Shown one piece after another: positions 40,160 through 50,917 of a DNA stretch of 56,068 nucleotides (positions are counted from its first letter, which is position 1; each line of letters starts with the position of its first letter). A program made the translations under genes and the position numbers. The stretch is from assembly GCA_030770425.1 (NCBI GenBank), contig JASJFT010000267.1, positions 1 through 56,068 of the forward strand. Reading direction: 5' to 3'. Under the pieces are notes generated by a model. That model was not told the origin of the DNA. It worked only from the letters and a program-made list of their open reading frames with translations, and did not search any database. This DNA is from Darksidea phi (Eukaryota; Ascomycota; Dothideomycetes; Pleosporales; Lentitheciaceae).

Positions 40160-42992
40160 TCACATTCGAATCTTCGTCTTAACCCACTTCTCTAGGCCAC
40201 CGCTTGCGATCACTTCCTGCACGTTCGGCGGCAACTCACCGACCTCCTGACTCCAGCTCTTGCCATCGCCCTCTGTAATTGTGATCTTCGACTTTCTCAC
40301 ATCCCATTCGAGCGTCCAGCCTGTCCGCCTTGTAAGTGTCTTCTCTCCCGACTCCTTGCTATTGTTCAGGGAAGAAGACGCGAAAAACTCTCGCAGCCTG
40401 TGGATCAGCTTAGGCATCTCAACGCCCATGAGTGCATTATTAATCGCGTTTCTGCTGAAGATATTGCTGAAGCTCCCTGCTACAACGAGGGGGATACCCT
40501 TTGCGAGAATTGCAGTTGCAGCTTGTTCTCGTGAGGAGCCGCAGCCAAAATTAAAGCCGCTAACGAGAATGTCGCCTCTCTTAGCAAGCTTAGAAAAAGC
40601 AGGGTCGAAATTTTCCATACATATCTAATATCCTGATTAGAATGCCACTTGCTTAAAAATGTCTGCTTTACCTCTGCCATCTTCTCTGTAGGCACATAGT
40701 CTTGATAAGTGTCTATGGATATTAGCTTTTGCCCTTTAATCTTGAAATTAGTGATATGATGTACATTTACCCTGTATAAAGTTAGCTTTTAATCTTTAAA
40801 ATAAATAATTGTTAATATTACCGGGTAAATACCATCAGTATTTAGATTATCAAGATCACAGAAGACAAGTTCTCCCTTGATTTTCTCAGGGAAGCCAGGG
40901 TAGAGTTGAGTAAGGTTGTCGTCTTTGCCTTCTTCGGCTACACCTTCTGCCGATAAGAAGGGGGAACTTGAGTCAATGATGGTTTCCAACTTTGTAATGA
41001 CCGCCGCAAGCGCCTCATCCACGCCTTTCTCTTCAAACTGCTCACCCTCGCTCTTTTCAACGCCAGCCCAACCAGCTGGTTGTTGATACCAGCCTGGTCC
41101 TGCAATCTTTCCTTCCAGAGCACTAGCAGCCACGACTTCCGGGCTTGCAAGATATGCTTTTGCTGCGGTTGAGCCCATGCGCCCCTTGAAGTTTCGATTA
41201 CTAGAACTGATACCAACCTCACCAGGCTCTAAAAGCCCGGCACCTAATCCTATGCAAGCTCCACACGCCGCTGGTAGAGCATGCGCGCCAGCTTCTAAGA
41301 GCGCCTGCCAATCGCCATGCTCTTCCGCTGCTCGCTGCTCTGGTAGACTCGCAGCGGAGATGTAGAAATTGACGTGCTCTGGGATCTTCGGGATGACGCC
41401 GCCATTTGTCTTTGCTGCATCTTTGAAAACTTTGGCGGCGGCGGCAATATCAGTCCTCCTGCTATTTGTGCAAGACACCAGATATGCTCGATTGATCTTG
41501 ATATCCTGCGCTTGCAGTTCTGCCAATGGAGTCGCCACTTTAACTGAGTTGGGTCCGGCCAAATATGGGCTGAGTGTTGAGAGGTTAAGAGTGAGGTTTT
41601 TTGCGTATGCCGCTCCCGGATCAGCTACAATGGGGTTTTCAAACAGATCATCGAGTCGCTGGTGGTTGAATCGTGTGACTGTGTTTGAAGGAGGCAACTG
41701 ATCGGCTTCGTAAATGGCGTATTCGGTCGCTTTGGCCCGTAACCAGCCTTGTAGTAACAAGTCTATCGGAAACTATCTTTGTTTAGTTTTATTTTTCAAT
41801 GCCATCACTTATCTTGACTTACCAGACCTGACAACGCTCCCCATTCTGTAGTCATATTTGCAATGGTACATCTATCGTCTACAGGTATCGAAAGCATCGC
41901 TTCCTCACTGCCGCTAAACTCGATAGCATGGTTGAGTACCTCATCATTCTTGAACAAGCCGCACAGCGCAACAATTACGTCCTTGCCCGTTACGCCTACT
42001 GGCAGCTGCCCTGTGAACGTGACCTTCGCCACGGGCGGTATTTGCCACCAAGTCTGACCTGTCGCCCAAATGCTCATCGCATCTGTCCTGACAACTGCCG
42101 TGCCAAGGCAGCCGACTCCGCCGTAATGCGGGCTATGGCTGTCCGCTGCAACGCAAAGAGTGCCCGGCCAAGCATATCCTTCTTCTACCATTATCTCTAG
42201 AGGTAGAAGGCAAGTTAGTGTGGGAGATTCTCCCCCAAAAAGGATTTAAGTAGCTATAACTTCTCATATTGGACATATCCGATAGAACTTATGAAAGCCA
42301 TTGCAGATAGTCTAATATGAGAGCTTAGCTAGATCTGGTATTACTCACGATGTCCAATGCCTCTTCCTGCCGGGTAGAAATCAACTCCCTGTTGTTTGGC
42401 AAATTGTTCAATATTCCGATATTTGCGAAGGTTTGTCTCGCTCTTATTCTGGACATCGTGGTCAAGGGTCATGACAATCTGAGATGGGTCGTGGATCTTG
42501 GTCGCGCCGATGGACATGAATTTCTATTTTTTTTGGTTAGTACCAGCCCGCGTATAGGAGTGAAATGCAAACCATAGCGACGGGCCACGAATTGTCGTGC
42601 GTCATTGTCTTGTGTGGTCGCAGAGTGACATAGTCTCCAGCTTTTACGTATTTCCCACCAGGTAAACCTACGGCATGGCGCTGAACGATCTTCTCGGTAA
42701 GTGTTTGAGGGACGGGAGACGTGGCTTTGAAGGAGAGGCTCGAGGCGGCCGCTGTCTCAAGTTGAGACTGGAAGGCTCGAAGATCTTGACCTTGCTTTCG
42801 TGATACCGATATATGCCGGACGAGCTGCGTGCAAGGTGGTGTTCTTTGGGCAAAAGCTGCACTCCTAGATACGGTATGCGGTCGGAGCTGTGACGGATTA
42901 GTATGTGACTGCAGTCATACGCGTTGATGATTGAAGCTTACAGACACAATGCGACTACTCAGCAGCCTTCTGGAGAGGCTGGATGCTGCCAT
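40160..42992 (-). CDS. LYS4: homoaconitase, mitochondrial, eight exons
   Basis: Exons: 42992-42942, 42887-42573, 42523-42349, 42196-41823, 41772-40822, 40771-40765, 40712-40672 and 40624-40160, giving 792 residues. All seven introns keep phase; exon 6 is only 7 nt (GGTAAAT). The enzyme converts homocitrate to homoisocitrate in the fungal alpha-aminoadipate route to lysine. The start [17 protein letters not shown] is a likely mitochondrial presequence. Motifs: [48 protein letters not shown] (cluster Cys about 404), ACGACIGLG (Cys about 474 and 477), [29 protein letters not shown] and [20 protein letters not shown]. All three [4Fe-4S] ligands are present. Length fits the family. The last introns are AT-rich. 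I cannot tell whether this is the only copy in the genome. Confidence 0.92.
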
Positions 42993-43279
42993 GTTGGCAA
43001 TTGGGTGAACAGAGATGTGCTATGGGTATAACAGCTAGAGTAAGTTATTAAAATTTGGGTTGCAAAAGTTTCACAGACTGCCAAGGTGCCAAGGACGCCA
43101 TCGGAGGTACTAGAAAATTCACTGCGCGGCTAGTAGGCTTGGCACACAAACAAGCGAACAACAACACACAACCAGCTATTCCATAGCCAACGATACCTTC
43201 TATTATCAATCGCCACGAATATAGTACACCGCGGCGGCAGCGGTTTCTTCAAGCATATGATCGCCGCCTAAAAACTACG

Positions 43280-44440
43280 AGCTTCGCCTCGCCCTGCCGC
43301 CGAAAGGGTATCGAGATCCCTCCGTCTACCGGCCGTCTCTGGCTTAAACAGCGCGACGAGAAGGGTATAGATGCGATACGAACCACACGGAGACAAAGCC
43401 AGAGGCTCGGCCGACCTCGTGCGATCGATTCTCCGACTCTCGACTAGCTCCTCGAGCGAGACAATCCGCTCCGAAATAAGAGCTACGACCAGATCGCAAA
43501 GGAGCTCGACGTGAAGCCGAAGACGCTCCAGCAGAGCCTATCTAAGCGGCGGAATGCGAAGCGATTTAAACGGCCGAAGGCGAAAGCTATCTCGGCCGCT
43601 AATAAAGGCCTCCGTGGAGCCTATGGAGAGAGGAACGGCGGCGAACCCCTTACCTCCCTTTTCGACCACGTCTACTTCACGGACGAGGTCCACTTCAACA
43701 GCCGCGAGCTTGTCGATAAAGACAAGTACGACCTACGTCAAACAGGCTCGGAGCAGCGGCTCGAGGGTATCCAGGAGGTCGGTGGCTCTAGTCTAGATGT
43801 AACTGTCCACCTAGCGGCTGGGATAAGTTACAAAGGCAAGGGAGTCTTCGAATTCTATAACGACCCGGCAGAACCGTCTGCCCCGAAGCCGTACCGTCCG
43901 CGCGCACCGCGTAGGTCGAGTGTTGAGACGGAAGAGCAGTTTACCGCCGCCGTACGCCGGTTCGAAGAGGCGAGGGAGGCCGAGGAGAACGAGGTCAAAT
44001 TTAAGCTTAAAGGAAATAGCATGACGATCAAATTTTACGCCTCTCGTATCCTCCCGAAGCACCTTGACGAGATAGCGCGCCTCGAAGCTAAATATCAACG
44101 TCCGTTCCTTCTCCAGGAGGATGGCGATCCGAGCCACGGCCATCGGAGCCGAAATAACGCGGCCGAGATGCTCCGATGCGAGAGAATGGTTCGATGTTTA
44201 GTCCATCCTGCGCAGTCGCCCGACTTTAACCCCGTCGAAGGCATCTGGCTGCTTATCAAGCAACGGCTACGCGGTGGGGTTTGGCATACCGTCGAGCAGT
44301 TTAAGGCACCCTTACCTAGCGGGCTAAAGGTATTATATTTACCTAAGTCGAGCGGATGGCCTAAACGGATTATAGGTACGCTATCCTTAGGTATAACGTC
44401 CTCCTCGACTCGCCGGCGCTTCCTAGGGCTAGGTTGACGG
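43280..44440 (+). pseudogene. Tc1/mariner-type transposase, inactivated
   Basis: The open part runs from 43,460 to 44,437. It reads SYDQIAKELDVKPKTLQQSL (helix-turn-helix-like), VYFTDEVHFNSRELV (first catalytic Asp), FLLQEDGDPSHGHR (second Asp) and HPAQSPDFNPVEGIWLLIKQ (DFNPxE, third acidic residue). This is the DDE layout of Tc1/mariner transposases. Upstream the frame is coding-like from about 43,280 but crossed by a TAG near 43,446 where CAG would fit. After VWHTVEQFK (about 44,310) the likely original frame shifts and carries further TAG and TAA codons (RYAILRYNVLLDSPALPRA is readable there). Terminal inverted repeats were not found. A dead autonomous copy. Confidence 0.8.
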
Positions 44441-45223
44441 CGTCCGGCCATAGGTACGGAGCTGGCGCGCTTATGGTTCGGCGGCGGGACGTGTTCGAGA
44501 TGCGTGTCGATAGGAGGTGATAGAGGACGCTGCGTAATCGTCGCAATCCAGGCGGCGGTGCGCGACGTCTTCACGTCGAGAGACGAGGAAAGAGCCGACG
44601 GCGTAGCCATGGTGGGGAGGTAGGAGGAAGGTGGTCTATGAGAAGGGGCGGACGGATTTACAGGAGGGAGGATGGCCGACCCGCTCCGGCTATAGAGTTG
44701 TAGTAGCTTGCCACGGCAGCAGGTGTCCTAGAGAATAAGTTGTACACCAGCCGTGCTAACGTTATAAGCTGAGATAGAGTTGTTGAGGTCGAAGATCCGA
44801 GCTAAGCCTTATAAGGCGTTCCTGCTTCTGCTAAACCGTGATCTGCGACCTATGATACGCCGAATCTAGTTCGTACTGTTCCCCGAATCGCTGGGTTGGG
44901 CCCTCCTTAACGATCTCGCTAATATACAGTACACCTTTGATAATATAGCGTTCGATTGGCCGCAGCCTGTGGTGACTCGGTGCCTCGAGGAGACAAAGGA
45001 AAACGGTGCTGTTGGAGTTAGTCGTCACATAGTTCTATCGTAGATGAGTCCAATTCGCCTTCTTTCGTACGAGCCAACCGCATGTCATCATTTTAGTCCG
45101 GTCATCGCCGCGTAATTACTATTTACTAACACTCGATAATTCATTAGTGCTCTTTTCACAAAAATTACTGGGAATCCGTGTGTGGACGAGGTACCCAAGT
45201 AGTAAAGTGCAACAACAGGATCA
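44440..45223. other. intergenic, likely transposon flank
   Basis: No credible gene. A 19-bp word GATTGGCCGCAGCCTGTGG (44,954-44,972) also occurs at 6,267-6,285, pointing to a shared dispersed repeat. Confidence 0.45.
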
Positions 45224-45338
45224 GCCAACTTAGTGTGAGCGGCGTGCATGCCTTTACCGTGTCCCGTCATTGCAGAGATGCGTGGACCGAACGCACTCTC
45301 ATTCGACGCCGCGGCTGCGGGGGTGAGCAGCAGTGCGC
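45224..45338 (+). repeat. direct repeat, copy 2 (partner at 36,472-36,602)
   Basis: 115 bp, same orientation as copy 1, one base difference, lacking the 16-bp internal duplication. Flanking sequences on both sides differ from those of copy 1. Confidence 0.9.
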
Positions 45339-45596
45339 TTGCAGTCGAGTATGAGTTGTCTGGAGTGAAATGACCTGCAGGAAACTAAAAGTGTAGCAGG
45401 GATGGGTGCAGCAGCGTCTAGTGAACAAGGAGTAATGAAAGCAAGGTAGCATTTAGGCGACTATTTACCATGCATTCATCGCTTGCATCACGAGGAGTGG
45501 AAAGCGAGTGTTGCTATCGTGCGGGGCGCTGAGGCGGCCTCGTCGGCTTAGCCATGCAGGCCTACAAGTGAAGAAGGCCTCTGGACGCATCCCGCT

Positions 45597-46375
45597 GTCA
45601 AAGGGTCTGACGTTGGGGCGCAACACGTCTGCCAAACACCAACAGTTGAACAGCATGCACGCATGTCCGTGTGGCACTCGCGGCTGCGCCCACCGCAACG
45701 ATGACGAACGACGAGTATAGCGGTTGTTCCGAACTAGCCGCGCCAGACCTTGTCGCGATTGCTGCTGAGGGCGCGCTACTCTTGCGGCCGACGAGTTTCT
45801 CTACCGCGTCGTCACCAAAGAGATGCCGACGCGGAAATCCCTCCCAACTCGCAGCAGTAGCCAGCCGGCTTTCCTTGTCTGCCAGCACTCTCACACTGGC
45901 GTTACTCTCCCGTTATCCTCGTGCTATGCGGGCATGCTTGTGGGGGGTAGGAAAGGCAGCAGGCGAGGATGTCGCGCGGATCTCGGGGGAGGAGCGCTTC
46001 GATAGTGGTGGGGGAGGAAGTTGGTGGGCTTCAGCACGGCGGATCTGTAGAGTCAGCATCACTGCTTCTATCGTTGAGGGTTGAGGCGGGACGCAGAAAG
46101 GGCCACGGAGACGCGCCAAGAGCACAGGTTCGCCGATGACGCGCAACCGTAGGCTTAGACTTGCCGGGCCATGGTTCGACGCGAGGCGTGCTATTTTCGG
46201 CGAGTCTGTGGCATGCGCAGGCGGAGAACTGTGAATGTCGTGTAGACCTCCGGCGAGGAGCGCTTCAATGCGGGACATGGATTTTCATCATGTGACTGCA
46301 GAAGCCCCAGCACGTCGGCAATTGTAAAACGCCGATGCAACAACATCTCGAACAATAGACAATCCAGTCCCATCT
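45597..46375 (-). repeat. dispersed coding-like module, copies 2 and 3
   Basis: On the minus strand, 46,373-46,200 reads MLLHRRFTIADVLGLLQSHD then ALKRSSPEVYTTF. 46,050-45,913 reads AEAHQLPPPPLSKRSSPEIR. Both relate to the plus-strand module at 28,341-28,470. Several frame changes occur, so none is an intact gene. The family is not recognised. Confidence 0.45.
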
Positions 46376-46404
46376 ATCCATTCACTCCTCCGCCCTTCTT
46401 CTGC

Positions 46405-47790
46405 ATGCCCTGCACCTCATCTGGCTGCGAGCCCAGCAGCATCTGCTGCCCACCAACTCCTCCCCCGGCGTTCAACTCCGACGTTATTCACGGATGGCTC
46501 GCCGACCAGCCAGACTCACCCCGCCTGCTTCGTTCTGACCGAAAACGCGGTCGCAGTCCATTGCCACAGACAGCACAACCCAAGCGACGTCGACCGCTCC
46601 AGCCCACGCATGCGAACATAAGTCGTCGCTCGCCGCGACGGAAGGATAGTACAGAGCAGTTGCCCCCAAGTAGGAAAGCTCAGGGCGGGGAACGCGATAT
46701 CTTCTCGGACGAGGGCTACGTGGAGGAGAATGCTGTCTTGCGAGACACTACAACAACGCCAAAGCCAACAAGGCGGGGTCGACAACATGGGCTGACCAGC
46801 CGCCGCTAGATTTGGCTGCTTTCTCCGTCACCCGCCGTCCGGACAACGTCGCCTCTTCCGGCTCGTATACTAATACGCTCGCTCACCATCACATCCTCCA
46901 CCCATCCAACACCAACTCAAGCAGCTCGACGGTACAATCCGGGAAGTCCAAGTCGAAGCGGGCAGCTAGTCCGGCCAAGACTTATAGCGACCTGCAGCTC
47001 TTGAACAAGCCGGTTAGATACGGCGTTATGGATGCGGAGCGGGACGACTTGCCAGAAGACATACGCGTGCTCATCGAGGATCTCCAGGCGCTGTGCGAAG
47101 ATGTGGGCATAATACCGTCAAAGATGCAGGTAAGAAAATATTGGACTTATAGAAGAACCCCGGACTGACTGTACAGGATCGTATCATTGGCGCGAGAAGA
47201 AGCGTTCCCACTAGATGTACGAGACAGGGCGTGACGAGCTCGATCTCATGATCGAACTGGATACGATAAGAAGGTTGCAAGCCGCGGCTATTTCGCTGTC
47301 CACCTCCGGGGACCATGAGCTGCAGTGGTATTGCTCGGTGCAGTGGCCGCTCTTGGACATGGCTTTCCGTCACCAGCCTTATATCGAGCCGAAGCAGATG
47401 TATGCACCTTTTCCATGCCTGATATCAGCTGCTGACCTCCAGTTCACACGCCCTCCCGATCAAAGAATGTCTACCCCAAACCGGCGATCGGTATTCTGAA
47501 TCCCGACTCGTCGACTTCGCTATCAACCTCATCCCGCAATCCGTCTCCAACGACTCTCTTTCCGGATGGCTGAGAAGTCAGCCTGACAACGATTCACGTC
47601 ACTCCTTATGCCTAAGAGCCACTCCGACAAGAACTTCGGCACCATGCGACTATATAGAGAGCAGCAAGGCTGACAGAGCCACACCGTGGCAAGCGCATGT
47701 CGCCGCAGCGCAATGGGGGTGGCATGGTGTTGACGGCTTCAATGACGAAGGTCATTTAGTGTCTACCTCCCCCCGCGAGGTGTCGAGTAG
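46405..47790 (+). pseudogene. PD-(D/E)XK nuclease-like domain gene, broken
   Basis: The start MPCTSSGCEP leads to VIHGWLADQPDSP and RKRGRSPLPQTAQPKRRRP, an opening typical of fungal PD-(D/E)XK nuclease-like proteins (a WL ... SPRKRRR tail in a disordered lead). After a frame change near 46,808 come LLNKPVRYGVMDAERDDLPE and LQALCEDVGIIPSKMQ. After about 47,130 follow DLMIELDTIRRLQAAAIS and LQWYCSVQWPLLDMAF. A third shift gives SRLVDFAINLIPQSVSND and CDYIESSKADRATPWQAHVA to about 47,790. The nuclease core (D..ExK) is not preserved intact. At least three frame changes make it a pseudogene, although some could be unrecognised introns. Confidence 0.55.
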
Positions 47791-48000
47791 CTTGCTCAAG
47801 GACCAGGTAGAGAGTGGAGATAGCAGAGTCACATGCATCCATCCATCATTCACCTTAAACGTCAATAGATACCAGTACTTTACTCTCGGTAGCGACAGAC
47901 AGTCCCTCTCATTCCCCCCTACCATCCATCCTTCCCTCCATCAATCAATCTCACTTCTCTCGAACCACCATGCCAACCGCCCTCCAGCAGGTATAGTATA

Positions 48001-48489
48001 TCAGTACTCACAAACACACCGACACGTGCTCCACCCAGGCACGCAACCGCCCTGCTCCACAGCCGTCATATGCTTCCACCCACGGCACTTGCCCGACTCG
48101 GCCTCGCCTATGCACTGGTTGATGCAGCGCTGGGGCAATCACGTCAGTAATGGTTCCCATCCGTTCATCCATCAACTCAATGTATCCACGCCACCCATTC
48201 ACACCTACACGTACATGAAAGAATGAAGGAAGGAAGGAAAAAGGCCGGGTGTGGCTCAACTCACCCTATTCTCAAACCAATCCGTCTTGCACCCGCCGCT
48301 GGCCTGCCAGTTCTTCGTCGCCATGATGGAGACGTCGTCCTCGGAAGAGGGAAACGCCGGGTTCGACGCCGTGTCTTCGCGTCCTGCGCTTGGAGCGTCC
48401 TCGCTGGCCTCAGCGCGGGCGGAGGGATGCGCTGCAGCGAAGCCGGCGAGGGCGGCGAGGAGGAAGGAAGTAAGGAGTTTGGCGTGCAT
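48001..48489 (-). CDS. small secreted cysteine-rich protein, defensin-like, two exons
   Basis: Exon 1 is 48489-48265, a 135-nt intron follows (GTGAGT ... TACTGAC branch ... CCCCAG) and exon 2 is 48129-48001, giving 117 residues. Residues 1-20 (MHAKLLTSFLLAALAGFAAA) form a clear signal peptide. Residues 21-66 are an acidic pro-like segment without cysteine. The last 51 residues hold eight cysteines, at 67, 77, 81, 90, 104, 111, 113 and 115, with the pattern C-x9-C-x3-C-x8-C-x13-C-x6-C-x-C-x-C. The C-x3-C and C-x-C pairs, GKC and an early Trp resemble cysteine-stabilised alpha/beta peptides (fungal defensins such as plectasin), with two extra cysteines. It could be an antimicrobial peptide or a secreted effector; activity is not shown. 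The splice is in phase and makes all but the first cysteine. A TGTGC microsatellite lies in the leader. Confidence 0.72.
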
Positions 48490-48567
48490 TTTGCTTTTCT
48501 TGCCGGACTGGAAGAGGAGATGGAGATGGGACTGAGTATCGTGGGAAGAAGGACTTGTTGTGCTGAG

Positions 48568-48596
48568 CTGTGCTGTGCTGTGCTGTGCTGTGCTGT
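48568..48596 (+). repeat. pentanucleotide microsatellite (TGTGC)n
   Basis: Five to six TGTGC units lie about 80-105 bp upstream of the start codon of the secreted cysteine-rich gene, in its leader or promoter. Length polymorphism is likely. Confidence 0.8.
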
Positions 48597-48719
48597 CTGC
48601 AAAAAAGAGATGCTTCAGTGGATTTATATATGTCTCCCAACGGGCCCAACTTGTCTCCTCTCCTCTCCCCACTCCGTATTCTCCTCGCTTTCCTCCATCA
48701 ATACACCTCTCCTACCCCA

Positions 48720-49249
48720 GCGGCTCGAGATGCAACCATGACTTCGTGTCCTCACATATCCGCCTTCTAGAAGCAGGCATGAGTACGAGAACCCGACGCC
48801 CATCACCCTCAAGCACTCGTCCCCACCGCGTACATTGCCCAGCTACCCAGAAATCCCAGAAGGTCTGATGCCGCATCTTTTCTGGTGCTCAATCAATGGC
48901 ACTTGGCACGCCCTTACTCATCCAATGCTTTCCCTTCTGCCAAGCCGTCATTCGAGTCAGCTTCTACGCAAGCTGTATTGGCCACTTTACAAAAGACGCA
49001 CTATATAGATTCTCCTTACCAAATACGCAAGGCTGGGAACGGGGCTGCGGCTCGATTTGGTCTTTGTTGTCGTATTCGCACTGCGAGGCTGACATGCTGC
49101 CCAGCGCGAATACGGGCAATACGAAGCGACAGACGGATGGCACGCTCTACCGGCCGTGTTAGACCAGACGAGAGACGAATTGTCGTTATGTTATTCGCCG
49201 CGAGCAGAGGAGAGAAAGGAGGCCTGGATGCGACTTGACGGGTTGTTGT

Positions 49250-49284
<35 letters not shown>

Positions 49285-50917
49285 ACTTGCACACGAACAG
49301 CTCGGCTCGGCTCAGCTGGTGCGAAGAAGCAACACGAGACACATTCCCGCGCGATGGACATGAATTAATTTGAATATTCTCCGTTTCCCTGTTCCCCCCC
49401 CCTCCCACCCTCCAAGCATGGCATGCCAGGAATCGAGTCGCGGATAAAACTGGCTGCAAGAGGAAAAGGAAAAGAATAAAAGTGTTGGGAGGACATGTCC
49501 AATGTGCAGATAAGTTAGGACTTTGACGGCCATGTATGCATAGCTGGGGGGGGGGGGCCGCTAGGGTACATGCACCCGGGGGCGGTGGCCGATCTGCTTT
49601 CTAAACACGTGTTCCCACCCCACCTGTTTCTCTTTCGAGACGTCTGCATCTGCCTGTACGAATTGTTCATAATTAGTCTTCATCTGCAGATGTAGATGGC
49701 GAAAGAGAAGGCCGAGGTCGTGCTAAGGGGTGTTTACATCCATCGTGCATAGCTCATTATGCTTCGTAGGTGGGAGAAATGTTGAAGTCGCATCGATTCA
49801 GTTGGGAACTCACACTGTTCTTGGCAGCGGCAGATGAGTGGCCAAGAATATGCCAAGCCTTGACGAAAACCAATCCTGTCCCCTCTCGCAGCCCGACTAC
49901 GACGGCGATGACAATGCCGTCCCTTTCGTCACCCGCCTCCTCAACCATCGCCGACCTACACTATCTGAAATCCTTCCTTCAACGTCTGTCTGTCTGATCC
50001 AGCAGAACCTAGTGCCGCGCACACTCCACGCTCTTAATCTACCAAGCGATGCTTATCTTATTGGCCATAATCGCCGGCGGACCCCCTCTGAGATGAAACT
50101 GTGTGTTAGTCAATATCCAATATTCATCCTGCCAGGTCTCGCATGTAAGCGCGAACAGCATCACCCTTTTTTCATCTGATTCGCTATCATCTGCAGACAC
50201 TGTTAAACGCTGCGCGGTGGCACTCTTGTGTAAAGACTGTAGCTCGCCAATATTGTCTGGTTGCCATCTATCCAGCCTTGACCTTGTTGAATTCGAACCC
50301 TCGGCGGTAGTGTAGTGTGTCAGTTAGGTGTCCTGTTAATTCTTTGTTCAATATTTTCGGTCTAGTTACTCCCCCTAAGGTTTCATTTCATACCTATAAT
50401 TGATTGTCATTCAGAAGTATGTGTTAAAAAATATGCCAGGAATTTTAGGCCGCTGTAGCCACCACATTGGTGGTGGGTGCGACCTGGTAACCCCGAAGAC
50501 CCAGAATAATGCCCTGATGCGCGACTTGCGAACAGACGACACACGCAGACAAACAAGCTCCTACGCTGCTCGCCGCCAGGATCGACCACCTTAGTTGCGG
50601 ATGATGGACGAGTCTGCGGCCGGACAGATTGCTACGTCGACTATGTTCTGAAAGCCTAGGGCTGGACCTGTTGCCAGTGCCAGCTCGAGAATCAGCCAGG
50701 GTATTCCCGATGCCAGAATCGGGCGGGCTCGGAACATTCAGGTGGTTGGTATTGTGCTCATTTTACTGGCGCAACAGCGTGCCGGCCGGGCTAGACGGTT
50801 GTGGGTTAGGGCACCACGAGCAGGTCACTTACGTAAGGTAGATGTTGAAGCAAAGTGGTAGCAGTAGCTGATTGTGGCTTTACTGAAAGATGTCCAACTG
50901 AACAGATTACCTAGTCT
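48720..50917. other. intergenic region with simple repeats
   Basis: No gene could be supported firmly. It holds a GTT trinucleotide repeat (49,241-49,283) and a run of twelve G (49,546-49,557). A 113-codon plus-strand frame at 49,838-50,179 (MAKNMPSLDENQSC ..., LNHRRPTLSEILPST) has coding-like composition but no recognisable family and could be a fragment. Confidence 0.45.

Noticed and set aside
47759..48226. 155-codon plus-strand frame
   Set aside because: It is His/Ser/Thr-rich low complexity and antisense to exon 2 of the secreted cysteine-rich gene, whose splice sites and signal peptide are better evidence.
49156..49368. 70-codon frame with a leucine run
   Set aside because: The leucines are the translated GTT microsatellite; no other coding sign.
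49546..49557. Run of twelve G as a functional quadruplex
   Set aside because: A single homopolymer in intergenic DNA, possibly of uncertain length in the assembly; nothing links it to a gene.
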